Shown here: positions 1 through 6,481 of the stretch, piece by piece
Numbering within the stretch: position 1 is the first letter of the stretch
Layout of the letters: every line of letters begins with the position of its first letter
Assembly (NCBI GenBank): GCA_902803195.1
Contig: CADCOX010000180.1
Location: 1-14,277 of the forward strand
Reading direction: 5' to 3'
DNA: 14,277 bases
Source: an uncultured Bacteroidales bacterium
Lineage (GTDB): Bacteria > Bacteroidota > Bacteroidia > Bacteroidales > Bacteroidaceae
Program-made: the position numbers and the translations under genes
The notes under the pieces: model-generated
What the model saw: only the letters and a program-made list of their open reading frames with translations
Told to the model about the DNA's origin: nothing
Databases searched by the model: none

Positions 1-122
1 AGGTCGGTGTTGGAGAGGCCGAGACGTTTGTACATCGTCGTGGCGATGACCATCACAGCCACATAAGGCAGCGCTTCGGCCAGATAGAGCGAAGGCACCC
101 AGGCATAGGGCTTATTGTTCAT
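1..122 (-). CDS. MFS transporter, N-terminal part only (cut by window edge)
   Basis: Only the first 40 codons are present; the rest lies to the left of the window. The peptide opens MNNKPYAWVPSLYLAEALPY and runs straight into a hydrophobic first membrane segment, as in Major Facilitator Superfamily permeases. Its opening W-[VL]-P-[ST]-L-[YF]-x-A-E-A-[LI]-P matches the start of the first helix of the complete transporter just upstream, so the two are tandem paralogues. The start codon overlaps the stop of that gene in an ATGA arrangement (ATG at 122-120, TGA at 121-119), which supports this start and suggests translational coupling. The substrate cannot be told from this fragment. A PAT/AmpG-like muropeptide transporter is one possibility, but this is a guess. 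Confidence 0.75.
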   Translation of the reverse strand, partial: MNNKPYAWVPSLYLAEALPYVAVMVIATTMYKRLGLSNTD

Positions 123-1477
123 GCAACGGGAAGTTTAGGGGTGTTGACCGACGTGAATCGGAAACCTAAGTAAGCGGCCAGCCAAGCGGGGATGGCCAAC
201 AGCATGTCGATGAGGAAGAAGAGGTGGAAGCCGATGCGCCCTACGAGCCAGCCCGAGGAGGCTACGGCGGGCAGCATGACCAGCGAGATGAGCGGGATGT
301 AGAGATAGTTGATGGTGCTGCGGTAGCGCTCGCCCGAGATGTAGCGGATGAAGACCATGCAGGCATTCAGGCCAAAGCCGAAGAACAGCTGAGCCGTGAA
401 CGTAGCGATGCAGAGGGGCAGCAAGCCCGATGGCGGATAGAGGGTCATCAGGTAGTAGACGACAGGCGAAAGGGGCATGGCTACGGCCTGTGGCCATGAC
501 AGACGTTGCCGCCATTTGAGCCGGTAGCCGAGGCCCAAACCGAGCGAGAAAGCCATCACGCCTACCGTTCCCTGCGCCCAGCCTATCCATTGCAGCGAAC
601 ACCCTAACCCGCCTGCTGCCGACGGTGCCATCAGGAAGAGAACACGCGTGTAGAACATCAGCGACTGAGGCAGGAGGAAGAAGAAGAGGCAGAGGATGAC
701 GGTGAACCAATGGGGCTTGTGGGCGATGCGGTCGATGACGTGCACCTCGGCCCTTACGGCATTGCCGAGCGAGTCGCTTTGGCGTCGGTCGCCTACGCGG
801 GGCGAGCGCAGGACGAAGAAGTTGTAGAGCACAATCAGCAGGTAGAGGCCTGCCAGTAGATAGATGGCGCTGCTCCACGAGAGGGCGATGGCATGGCGGC
901 GGTTGTGGTAGAATACCTCGAGCGAACCCACGACGACAATCATCACGCCATAGGTGAACACCGTGCTGGCCTGCGACGAGAACATCTTGGGGCTGTTGTA
1001 GAGGCGTTGCTGCCGCGGACGCAGCATACGTTCGTAGTACATGCGAGCTGCCAGTTCGTGCCACGCGCAGAAGAGGCAGAGCACGAAGAGGGCGGCGAAC
1101 ACCAGGTAGCGACTCTCTGCCGAGCCGTTGAAGCAGAAGGCAAGGGCGCAGAGCATCACGAAGATGGCTCCTTCGATGCCCCGCAGCACGTAGGCGAAGC
1201 GTCCCGCGTTGCGCACCTTCTGCCGCACGAAGGACTTCAGCACCCACGGTAGCGAGAGCAGGCCGCAGAGCAAGGTGCTATAGGCCCAACCGATATTCAG
1301 CTGCAGAAACATCAACAGCGCCACGAACGTGATCATGGCGCTGGGAATGGCCTCGGCAGCAAAGAGCGTGGGCAGCCAGAGCAAGCTCCCCTCCTGTCGG
1401 TGCGACTCTACTCCTGCCTCCCTCTCGCGGACGGAGGGGGAGGTTGTGGTGGAGTGAGTGTTTCTTGCAGCGGACAT
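119..1477 (-). CDS. MFS transporter, about 12 membrane segments
   Basis: This 452-residue inner-membrane protein has about 12 hydrophobic segments (first about residues 34-58, last about 418-440), fitting a Major Facilitator Superfamily permease. A polar loop near residues 225-250 (RSPRVGDRRQSDSLG...) fits the central cytoplasmic loop between the two six-helix halves. Residues 1-30 are hydrophilic, rich in Ser, Thr, Arg and Glu, with no similarity to the paralogue downstream, so the true start could be internal; no obvious ribosome site decides it. It lies 56 bases after proS on the same strand with no strong terminator between, so it is probably read from the proS promoter. It is coupled by ATGA to the next transporter. 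No motif identifies the substrate. The family call is confident; the function is open. Confidence 0.85.
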   Translation of the reverse strand: MSAARNTHSTTTSPSVREREAGVESHRQEGSLLWLPTLFAAEAIPSAMITFVALLMFLQLNIGWAYSTLLCGLLSLPWVLKSFVRQKVRNAGRFAYVLRGIEGAIFVMLCALAFCFNGSAESRYLVFAALFVLCLFCAWHELAARMYYERMLRPRQQRLYNSPKMFSSQASTVFTYGVMIVVVGSLEVFYHNRRHAIALSWSSAIYLLAGLYLLIVLYNFFVLRSPRVGDRRQSDSLGNAVRAEVHVIDRIAHKPHWFTVILCLFFFLLPQSLMFYTRVLFLMAPSAAGGLGCSLQWIGWAQGTVGVMAFSLGLGLGYRLKWRQRLSWPQAVAMPLSPVVYYLMTLYPPSGLLPLCIATFTAQLFFGFGLNACMVFIRYISGERYRSTINYLYIPLISLVMLPAVASSGWLVGRIGFHLFFLIDMLLAIPAWLAAYLGFRFTSVNTPKLPVA

Positions 1478-1533
1478 GGAGGCGGGCGTTTAGGATGGGG
1501 CCTAAGAATAGCGAGTGATGAGCGACAAGCCTT

Positions 1534-3015
1534 TTAGTAGGCTCTGGCAATGAGGACGCGGTACTTGGCGGGTTTGCCGCTGACCATGTCGGTGCCGGGT
1601 GTCTGCTCGAAGGCGAAGGGCACGCAGCGGATGGTGGCCTGTGTCTCCTCCTTGATGCGAGCCTCGGTCTCGGCTGTGCCGTCCCAGTGGCAGAGGAAGA
1701 AGCCGCCGTCCTTGATGCGCTCCTTGAACTCGTCGTAGTTGTCGCACTCGTAGATGTGCTCGTCGCGGTACTTGCGGGCCTTCTCGAAGATGGCGGTCTG
1801 CATGTCGTCGAGGATGTTCTTCACGTGCTGGGCGATGCCTTCGAGCGTGAGGGTCTCCTTCTCGAGCGTGTCGCGGCGCATGAGTTCGATGGTGCCGTTC
1901 TCCATGTCGCGCGGTCCCATGACGAGGCGCACGGGCACACCCTTCAGCTCGTAGTCGGCAAACTTGAAGCCCGGACGCTTCTGGTCGTTGTCGTCCAGCT
2001 TAACGCTGATGCCCATGCCTTTGAGTTCGTCGGCGATGGCACCGAGGCACTCGCGCAGGCGGTTGAGCTCGTCCTCGGTCTTGTAGATTGGTACGATGAC
2101 CACCTGAATCGGGGCAAGAGCGGGCGGGAGCACAAGGCCGTTGTCGTCGGAGTGCGTCATGATGAGCGCGCCCATTAGGCGGGTCGAGACGCCCCACGAC
2201 GTAGCCCAAGCATATTCGGGCTGGTTGTCCTTGTTGAGGAACTGTACGTCGAAGGCCCGTCCGAAGTTCTGACCCAGGAAGTGGCTGGTGCCGCTCTGCA
2301 GCGCCTTGCCGTCCTGCATCATGGCTTCGATGGTGTAGGTGTCCAGGGCACCGGCGAAGCGCTCGGTCTCGCTCTTGACGCCCTGCATGACGGGCACGGC
2401 CATCACCTTCTCGGCGAAGTCGGCATAGACATGGAGCATCATGCGCGCGCGTTCCTCAGCTTCTTCGCGAGTGGCGTGGGCGGTGTGACCCTCCTGCCAG
2501 AGGAATTCGGCCGTGCGAAGGAACAGGCGTGTGCGCATCTCCCAGCGCATCACGTTACACCACTGGTTGATCAGCAGCGGCAGGTCGCGGTAGGAGTGAA
2601 TCCAGTTCTTATAGGTGTTCCAGATGATGGTCTCTGAAGTGGGACGGATGATGAGCTCTTCCTCCAGCTTAGCCTCGGGGTCGACGACGACACCGTCGTG
2701 CGACTCGTTGGTCTTCAGGCGGTAGTGGGTGACGACGGCGCACTCCTTGGCGAAACCTTCGACGTGCTCGGCCTCGCGTGAGAGGAAACTCTTCGGGATG
2801 AGCAGGGGGAAATAGGCGTTCTGCACGCCCGTCTCCTTGAACATAGCGTCCAACTTGTGCTGCATCTTCTCCCAGATGGCATAGCCATAAGGCTTGATGA
2901 CCATGCAGCCGCGCACGTCGCTTTGCTCGGCCAAGTCGGCCTTCACGACGAGTTCATTGTACCATTGCGAGTAGTTCTCGCTTCGTTTTGTTAGGTTCTT
3001 TAATTCTTTTGCCAT
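1534..3015 (-). CDS. proS: Prolyl-tRNA synthetase (eukaryote/archaeal-type)
   Basis: Cytoplasmic class II aminoacyl-tRNA synthetase that joins proline to tRNA-Pro using ATP. The 493-residue length and layout match the short archaeal/eukaryote-like ProRS, which lacks the editing insert of the long bacterial form and is normal in Bacteroidetes. Visible landmarks are the motif 1 end (NAYFPLLIPKS, about 66-76), the proline pocket RPTSE (124-128), motif 2 (R157WEMRTR...FLWQEGHTAH to 180) and motif 3 (GVSTRLMGAL with R279). The anticodon-binding domain starts near PIQVVIVPI (about 302-310). The C-terminal domain has three cysteines and ends in tyrosine (ARAY), as is usual for this type. The ATG at 3015 is preceded by a good -7 box 36 bases upstream. 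The gene is divergent from the OmpA-type lipoprotein. Confidence 0.98.
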   Translation of the reverse strand: MAKELKNLTKRSENYSQWYNELVVKADLAEQSDVRGCMVIKPYGYAIWEKMQHKLDAMFKETGVQNAYFPLLIPKSFLSREAEHVEGFAKECAVVTHYRLKTNESHDGVVVDPEAKLEEELIIRPTSETIIWNTYKNWIHSYRDLPLLINQWCNVMRWEMRTRLFLRTAEFLWQEGHTAHATREEAEERARMMLHVYADFAEKVMAVPVMQGVKSETERFAGALDTYTIEAMMQDGKALQSGTSHFLGQNFGRAFDVQFLNKDNQPEYAWATSWGVSTRLMGALIMTHSDDNGLVLPPALAPIQVVIVPIYKTEDELNRLRECLGAIADELKGMGISVKLDDNDQKRPGFKFADYELKGVPVRLVMGPRDMENGTIELMRRDTLEKETLTLEGIAQHVKNILDDMQTAIFEKARKYRDEHIYECDNYDEFKERIKDGGFFLCHWDGTAETEARIKEETQATIRCVPFAFEQTPGTDMVSGKPAKYRVLIARAY

Positions 3016-3050
3016 AGTGTGTTTCTTAATCTTTTTTGTCTTTTGCGGTG

Positions 3051-3058
3051 CAAAGTTA
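3051..3058 (-). promoter_or_regulatory. Promoter -7 box for proS
   Basis: On the minus strand this reads TAACTTTG, matching the Bacteroidetes -7 consensus TAnnTTTG. It lies 36 bases upstream of the proS ATG, giving a leader of roughly 25-30 bases. No TTG stands at the ideal 19-21 bp upstream distance, so the -33 element is weak or absent. Confidence 0.6.
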
Positions 3059-3095
3059 GTGAAATATCGTCAAAGAATCGCATAATTCTTGCGGT

Positions 3096-3130
3096 TTTGC
3101 TTCGTTGTATCGAGAATTTATGTACTTTTG
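3096..3130 (+). promoter_or_regulatory. Promoter for the OmpA-type lipoprotein gene
   Basis: A -7 box TACTTTTG lies at 3123-3130. Two candidate -33 elements are present: TTTG at 3096-3099 (23-bp spacer) and TTG at 3105-3107 (15-bp spacer); neither spacing is ideal. Transcription would start near 3137, leaving a leader of about 45 bases before the ATG at 3184. That leader is A/C/T-rich and has no Shine-Dalgarno site, as is common for strongly expressed Bacteroidetes genes. Confidence 0.6.
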
Positions 3131-3183
3131 CACTCAGAAAGCTACTTTAAACAACACTTTTATTCACTAAAACACAGTACAAC

Positions 3184-3912
3184 ATGAAAGGATTAAAGTT
3201 CTATGCACTCGGCCTCTGCGCCGCACTGCTATTCAATTCTTGCAACATGACCAACACTGCCAAGGGCGGTATGATTGGCGGTTCGAGCGGCGCAGCCCTC
3301 GGTTCGGCTCTCGGTGCTATCCTGGCTAAGAGTGGCAATAAGGGCAAGTGGGCTGGCATCGCCGGTGCTGCTGGTGCAGTAGCTGGTACGACCGCTGGCG
3401 TGCTCATCGGCCGCAAGATGGACAAGGCTAAGGCTGAAGCCGAGCGTATCGCCAATGCTCAGGTTGAGAGCGTCGTCGACGGCAATGGCTATCAGGCCGT
3501 TAAGGTTACCTTCGACAGCGGTATCCTCTTCCAGACGGGCAAGTCGGCTCTCAACGCCGTCGCTCAGAGCTCGCTCAACAACTTCGCTTCCAACGTGCTG
3601 ATTCCCAACTCCGACATGAGCGTAGGTATCATCGGCTACACCGACAACCAAGGCTGGAAGAACAGCACCGCAGAGCAGAGCAAGCAGAAGAACCAGCAGC
3701 TCTCGCAGGAGCGCGCTCAGTCCGTCAGCAGCTATCTGCTGAAGCAGGGCGTCGCCGCTGGCCAGATCAAGGAAGTCGCCGGCCTGGGCGAGGACAACCC
3801 CGTGGCTGACAACAGCACCGCAGCCGGTAAGGCTCAGAACCGCCGCGTGGAGGTTTATCTCTATGCCAGCGACGAGATGATCAAGGCTGCTGAGGCTGGT
3901 ACGCTCCAGTAA
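3184..3912 (+). CDS. OmpA-type peptidoglycan-binding lipoprotein with glycine zipper
   Basis: A 242-residue envelope lipoprotein. Residues 1-19 are a lipoprotein signal (MKGLKFYALGLCAALLFNSC), with Cys20 as the lipidated residue. Residues about 28-76 form a Gly/Ala-rich glycine zipper with GG and GxxxG pairs (GGMIGGSSGAALGSALG, then GAAGAVAGTTAG), expected to insert in or pack against membrane. Residues about 105-228 are an OmpA C-terminal domain. GYTDN carries Asp154 and QLSQERAQSV carries Arg177, the residues that bind the diaminopimelate of peptidoglycan in this family, and NRRVEV (219-224) is the usual end motif. It probably anchors the outer membrane to the cell wall. It stands alone, with its own promoter and a terminator 50 bases after the stop. 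The domain calls are secure; the exact role is inferred. Confidence 0.93.
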   Translation: MKGLKFYALGLCAALLFNSCNMTNTAKGGMIGGSSGAALGSALGAILAKSGNKGKWAGIAGAAGAVAGTTAGVLIGRKMDKAKAEAERIANAQVESVVDGNGYQAVKVTFDSGILFQTGKSALNAVAQSSLNNFASNVLIPNSDMSVGIIGYTDNQGWKNSTAEQSKQKNQQLSQERAQSVSSYLLKQGVAAGQIKEVAGLGEDNPVADNSTAAGKAQNRRVEVYLYASDEMIKAAEAGTLQ

Positions 3913-3962
3913 GCAGGATTCTGTCGGGCTGCCTTCGTAAGCGGTTTCCGACTTATTCACAC

Positions 3963-4003
3963 AAGAAGAGGGTGCGCAATGTGCGTACCCCCTTCTTCTT
4001 TTT
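3963..4003 (+). terminator. Intrinsic terminator after the OmpA-type gene
   Basis: The arms 3963-3977 and 3983-3997 pair over 15 positions with one A-C mismatch and one G-T wobble, around the loop AATGT. A run of T follows (TTCTTTTT to 4003). It lies about 50 bases past the stop codon, in the right orientation for the lipoprotein gene. Confidence 0.85.
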
Positions 4004-4168
4004 GTGCGTCCTTAAGCGGACGTATAACTATTCACTCGCATTGGCGGCGACTGGCTCAAGGCCGCTATAGGTGCCCTCGCTTAGCCTTGGAGCTGACCTC
4101 TGCCTTGGAAGCCCTTCGTTTTGAGAATCCTTCGCTTTTGCTCAGCCCTTAGCCTTGAGCGCCTCTGC

Positions 4169-4702
4169 TTAGCCGTTGCCGCCTTCGCCGCCCTCGGAGC
4201 CTTCGGTGGGCTTCGTCCAGTCGGCCTGCGTCTCGCCACGCTTCTGGGCGCGGAGGGCAGCCTGCTGAGCCTCGCGGGTGATGGTCACCTCGAAGGTAGC
4301 CTCGGCCAGCTTGTCCATGAGCTTCTTCGACTGGGTGAAGTTCACGTTGATGCCTTTGATGTTGGAGGCGGTGAACATCTCCGATGCCGTCTTGGGGTTG
4401 CCGTCCTTGTCGGTACCGGCAGAGGCGCCCTCGCTGGTGATGGTGGTCTTGAGCACGCCCAGGTCGCCCAGGTGGACGTTGTTGCCCTCCATAAGCGCCT
4501 CGGAGATGCACTTGGTCATGTCCACGAGGATACCCTGGATGGAGCCGCTGGAGAACGGCGAGCCGTGGTCTACGATGTGGTCGGCCAGCTCGGGCAGGGT
4601 GATCGTCTTCTGGTGCTGGATGTTGGCATAGGCCTTAGGAGCCTCCTCCGCGTTCATGGGGTTGGGGCGTTCGTTGACGCTGTACTTGATACTTTCTCGC
4701 AT
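4169..4702 (-). CDS. HU-family DNA-binding protein, HU-HIG type
   Basis: A 177-residue DNA-binding protein. The body (IQHQKTITLPELADHIVD ... GSIQGILVDMTKCISEALMEG ... VHLGDLGVLKTTI ... FTASNIKGINVNFTQSKKL) follows the HU fold of Bacteroidetes HU-HIG proteins. The tail (TEGSEGGEGGNG) is the glycine-rich end that gives part of that family its name. Such proteins bend and coat DNA and are often found next to mobile or cell-surface loci. I chose ATG 4702, not the upstream in-frame ATG at 4849, because a near-perfect promoter lies at 4819-4850, inside the would-be extension, and residues 1-49 of the longer reading look nothing like HU. The leader is about 110 bases. It is probably chromosomal rather than part of the island to its right. 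Confidence 0.9.
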   Translation of the reverse strand: MRESIKYSVNERPNPMNAEEAPKAYANIQHQKTITLPELADHIVDHGSPFSSGSIQGILVDMTKCISEALMEGNNVHLGDLGVLKTTITSEGASAGTDKDGNPKTASEMFTASNIKGINVNFTQSKKLMDKLAEATFEVTITREAQQAALRAQKRGETQADWTKPTEGSEGGEGGNG

Positions 4703-4818
4703 GGTAAAAATCGATTTAATGGTTAATGAAAAGTGTTGGTTGCGTTGTCTAGAGTCCGTCCTCCGTGGCCTCGGCTCGCGCGCTGCGTCAGCCCTTCGTC
4801 CTTCTTCCTTTGACGTTG

Positions 4819-4850
4819 CAAAGATACGGAAAATCTGCGAAACCACCAAA
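4819..4850 (-). promoter_or_regulatory. Promoter for the HU-HIG gene
   Basis: On the minus strand: TTTG at 4850-4847, a 20-bp spacer, then TATCTTTG at 4826-4819. This is a textbook -33/-7 Bacteroidetes promoter. Transcription should start near 4812, so the first usable in-frame start is ATG 4702. Confidence 0.85.
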
Positions 4851-4980
4851 TATTTACGTCTTTTATTTCGCAGAAAATCAGATGATTCATTAGTCGGTAT
4901 TTAAGTAATGAATGAAGGTCCGTATGCGATTCCCTAATTATCTCTAAACATCGAAAAGATGAATGACGGTACATTAAAAT

Positions 4981-5021
4981 GCCAAAAAGTTTTGGCTTCT
5001 CAATAAAGAATTGTAATTTTG
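4981..5021 (+). promoter_or_regulatory. Transposase promoter with palindrome over the -33 element
   Basis: TTTG at 4991-4994, a 19-bp spacer and TAATTTTG at 5014-5021 form a consensus promoter. Transcription would start near 5028, which excludes the upstream in-frame ATG at 4979 and supports ATG 5048. A perfect 16-bp palindrome (7-bp arms, 2-base centre; 4981-4996) covers the -33 element and could be an operator, possibly for autoregulation by the transposase or another DNA-binding protein. The operator role is inferred. Confidence 0.75.
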
Positions 5022-5047
5022 CAGACGTGAAAAGCCATTGCTATCCT

Positions 5048-6481
5048 ATGAAGAACAAAGAACAGATAGACCGTAAGAAAAGTCATGCAGGTGAGAAGAA
5101 GCCCTCCATGAAACGCCGTGACGACCACAATGACTACCATGGGCGCCGTATGTACATGATCACCATGGAAGTTGAAGGCCGGCGGCCGCTATTTGGTAAG
5201 GTCGTTGGCACCCCTTCCGCAGCTTCATCTGCCCCCGATGCTCCTCATATCGAGCTATCACCTATAGGCCGAGTGGTGCGCGACGAATGGTTAGGCATCC
5301 CCCGATACTACCCTCAGATTGAAGTGATATCCATCCAGATGATGCCCGACCATCTGCATGGCATTCTCTTTGTTCATGAGGCTCTTCCCGTTCACCTCGG
5401 CCATGTGCTGGGCGGCTTCAAGAAAGGCTGTGAACGGAAATGGAGCGCGATGGTAGGAACCGCAGGCGACCGACGAACCTGCGATGCTGCGGCACAGCCG
5501 CAACCTACTCCAAACGCAATCACGGAGCAGGCTGCCGACGCCTCGCCCTTTTCGCTTTCTCCTTCCTCCTTGCCCTCTCTTGCCTCCTCGCCCTCTCCTT
5601 CCTCCTCGCCGTATCTTGCCTCCTCGCCCTCCTCGCCCTCCTTGCCCTCTTCGCCCTCTCGTTCCTCCTCGCCTTCTCCTTCCTCCTCGCCTTCTCCTTC
5701 CTCCTTGCCCTCTCTTGCCTCCTCGCCCTCTCTTGCCTCCTCGCCCTCTCCTTCCTCCTCGCTCTCTCCTTCCTCTTCGCCTTCTCCTTGCTCCTCGCCT
5801 TCTCCTTCCTCCTTGCCCTCTCTTGCCTCTTCGCCCTCTCCTTCCTCTTCGCCCTCTCGTTCCTCTTCGCCCTCTCCTTCCATTTCCGTGCAGGGTGCGG
5901 CTGTGCCGCAGCATCTCTCCCCCTCGCAGCCTCGGCTCTTCGCCCTCGGCTACAACGACCTGCTCTTGAAGACCTACGATGAGCTACAAGCGTGGAAGCA
6001 CTACCTTGCCGACAACCCACGTCGCTTGCTCTTGAAGCGTGCCCACCCTGAGTTCCTGCGCCCACACTTCAACGTCGCGTGGCAAGGCTATACCTTTGCT
6101 GCCCTCGGCAACCTCGAGCTGCTTGTCAGGCCGTGCCGCTTGCAGGTTCGCGTGTCGCGCCGCAGCACCCAAACCCAAGTTCAGGAAGAGGTGGCTCGCT
6201 ACATGGCAGCAGCCCGTAAGGGAGCCATTCTCGTCTCGCCCTCCATCTCGCCTGGCGAGAAGGCCGTCATGCGTGCTGCCTTCGATGCCCACTTGCCCCT
6301 CATCGTCCTCGTGGAGAATGGCTTCACCCCCCTGACCAAGCCTCGCGGCGAGCAGTTCGATGCCTGTGCCGCAGGTCGTCTCCTCCTCCTCGCTCCCTGG
6401 GAGCATCACAACGACCACCGCGCCATCACCGTTCAGCAATGTCAGCAACTCAACCTGATGGCGACGGCGCTATGCAGGTGA
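5048..6481 (+). CDS. RAYT-like Y1/HUH transposase with DprA-like C-terminal domain and Ser/Pro repeat tract
   Basis: A 477-residue single-strand DNA transposase of the IS200-like / REP-associated tyrosine class. The HUH metal-binding motif is MMPDHLHGIL (98-107, His102 and His104). The region HVLGGFKKGCERKW (119-132) is typical of these enzymes. The predicted nucleophile is Tyr319 in HYLADNPRR, where RAYT proteins carry Y-x-x-x-NP. Residues about 350-465 (KGAILVSPSISPGEKAVMRAAF..., LIVLVENGF..., AAGRLLLLAPWEH) look like a nucleotide-binding domain of the DprA/SLOG kind, a fusion I recall from Bacteroidetes relatives. Residues 166-280 are an almost pure Ser/Pro/Leu/Ala linker from a simple repeat, inserted between the HUH motif and Tyr319. 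No IS ends are obvious around the gene, so it is likely a domesticated, chromosomal RAYT. Its 3' end overlaps the primase gene tail to tail by 12 bases. Family firm; C-terminal domain moderately sure. Confidence 0.85.
   Translation: MKNKEQIDRKKSHAGEKKPSMKRRDDHNDYHGRRMYMITMEVEGRRPLFGKVVGTPSAASSAPDAPHIELSPIGRVVRDEWLGIPRYYPQIEVISIQMMPDHLHGILFVHEALPVHLGHVLGGFKKGCERKWSAMVGTAGDRRTCDAAAQPQPTPNAITEQAADASPFSLSPSSLPSLASSPSPSSSPYLASSPSSPSLPSSPSRSSSPSPSSSPSPSSLPSLASSPSLASSPSPSSSLSPSSSPSPCSSPSPSSLPSLASSPSPSSSPSRSSSPSPSISVQGAAVPQHLSPSQPRLFALGYNDLLLKTYDELQAWKHYLADNPRRLLLKRAHPEFLRPHFNVAWQGYTFAALGNLELLVRPCRLQVRVSRRSTQTQVQEEVARYMAAARKGAILVSPSISPGEKAVMRAAFDAHLPLIVLVENGFTPLTKPRGEQFDACAAGRLLLLAPWEHHNDHRAITVQQCQQLNLMATALCR
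5483..5502. repeat. REP-like hairpin, left copy of a 20-bp inverted repeat
   Basis: GATGC followed by the self-complementary TGCGGC-ACA-GCCGCA (6-bp stem, 3-base loop, 5488-5502). The whole 20 bp recurs, perfectly inverted, at 5896-5915. The pentamer GATGC before the stem recalls the short guide sequence that precedes the hairpin in REP elements recognised by RAYT proteins. It encodes DAAAQPQ here. A further 6-bp pair, CGCAGG (5461-5466) and CCTGCG (5478-5483), lies immediately before it. Confidence 0.8.
5543..5887 (+). repeat. Imperfect simple-sequence tract encoding Ser/Pro-rich linker
   Basis: About 345 bases built from 6-base blocks (CCTTCC, TCCTCG, CCCTCT, CTTGCC and variants), often joined into 18-base units such as CCCTCTCCTTCCTCCTCG. 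The coding strand is almost all pyrimidine, with isolated G. Because the blocks are 6 bases long, gain or loss of whole units keeps the transposase frame. All six frames are open across the tract, which creates several spurious ORFs. The product is a Ser/Pro linker with scattered Leu, Ala and Arg. Confidence 0.9.
5896..5915. repeat. REP-like hairpin, right copy of the 20-bp inverted repeat
   Basis: TGCGGC-TGT-GCCGCA (5896-5910) followed by GCATC is the exact reverse complement of 5483-5502. The two copies face each other around the Ser/Pro tract. The segment from the outer end of one to the outer end of the other is 433 bp. Read on the minus strand, this copy also begins GAT GCT GCG GCA, the same codon register as the left copy on the plus strand. 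Confidence 0.8.

Larger units (their letters stand above)
4703..5047. other. Divergent intergenic region between HU-HIG and transposase
   Basis: These 345 bases hold no convincing gene. They contain the leftward HU-HIG promoter with its 110-base leader, the rightward transposase promoter, and an A/T-rich centre. Two inverted repeats are visible. ATTCATTA at 4885-4892 pairs with TAATGAAT at 4906-4913 (8-bp stem, 13-base loop, no T run). GCCAAAA/TTTTGGC at 4981-4996 overlaps the transposase promoter. Base composition drops sharply here compared with the flanking genes. Confidence 0.7.

Noticed and set aside
135..1247. 370-codon minus-strand ORF in another frame of the MFS gene
   Set aside because: An Arg/Leu/His/Pro-rich product typical of a high-G+C shadow frame; the MFS frame has about 12 membrane helices.
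3229..3960. 243-codon ORF antisense to the OmpA-type lipoprotein
   Set aside because: No motif; it spans the intrinsic terminator and opposes a gene with signal peptide, promoter and known domains.
4023..4168. Scattered AGCCTTG(G)AGC-like repeats between the OmpA-type terminator and the HU-HIG gene
   Set aside because: Short, irregular copies with uneven spacing; no stable structure or regular period could be supported.
4703..4849. 49-residue N-terminal extension of the HU-HIG protein
   Set aside because: The promoter lies inside it and the extension is basic, unordered and unlike HU proteins.
5291..6065. Several long ORFs on both strands across the Ser/Pro tract, with Glu/Gly/Arg-rich or Leu/Phe-rich products
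   Set aside because: They arise because the 6-base blocks lack stop codons in any frame. Only the frame with the HUH and tyrosine motifs continues into recognisable protein on both sides.
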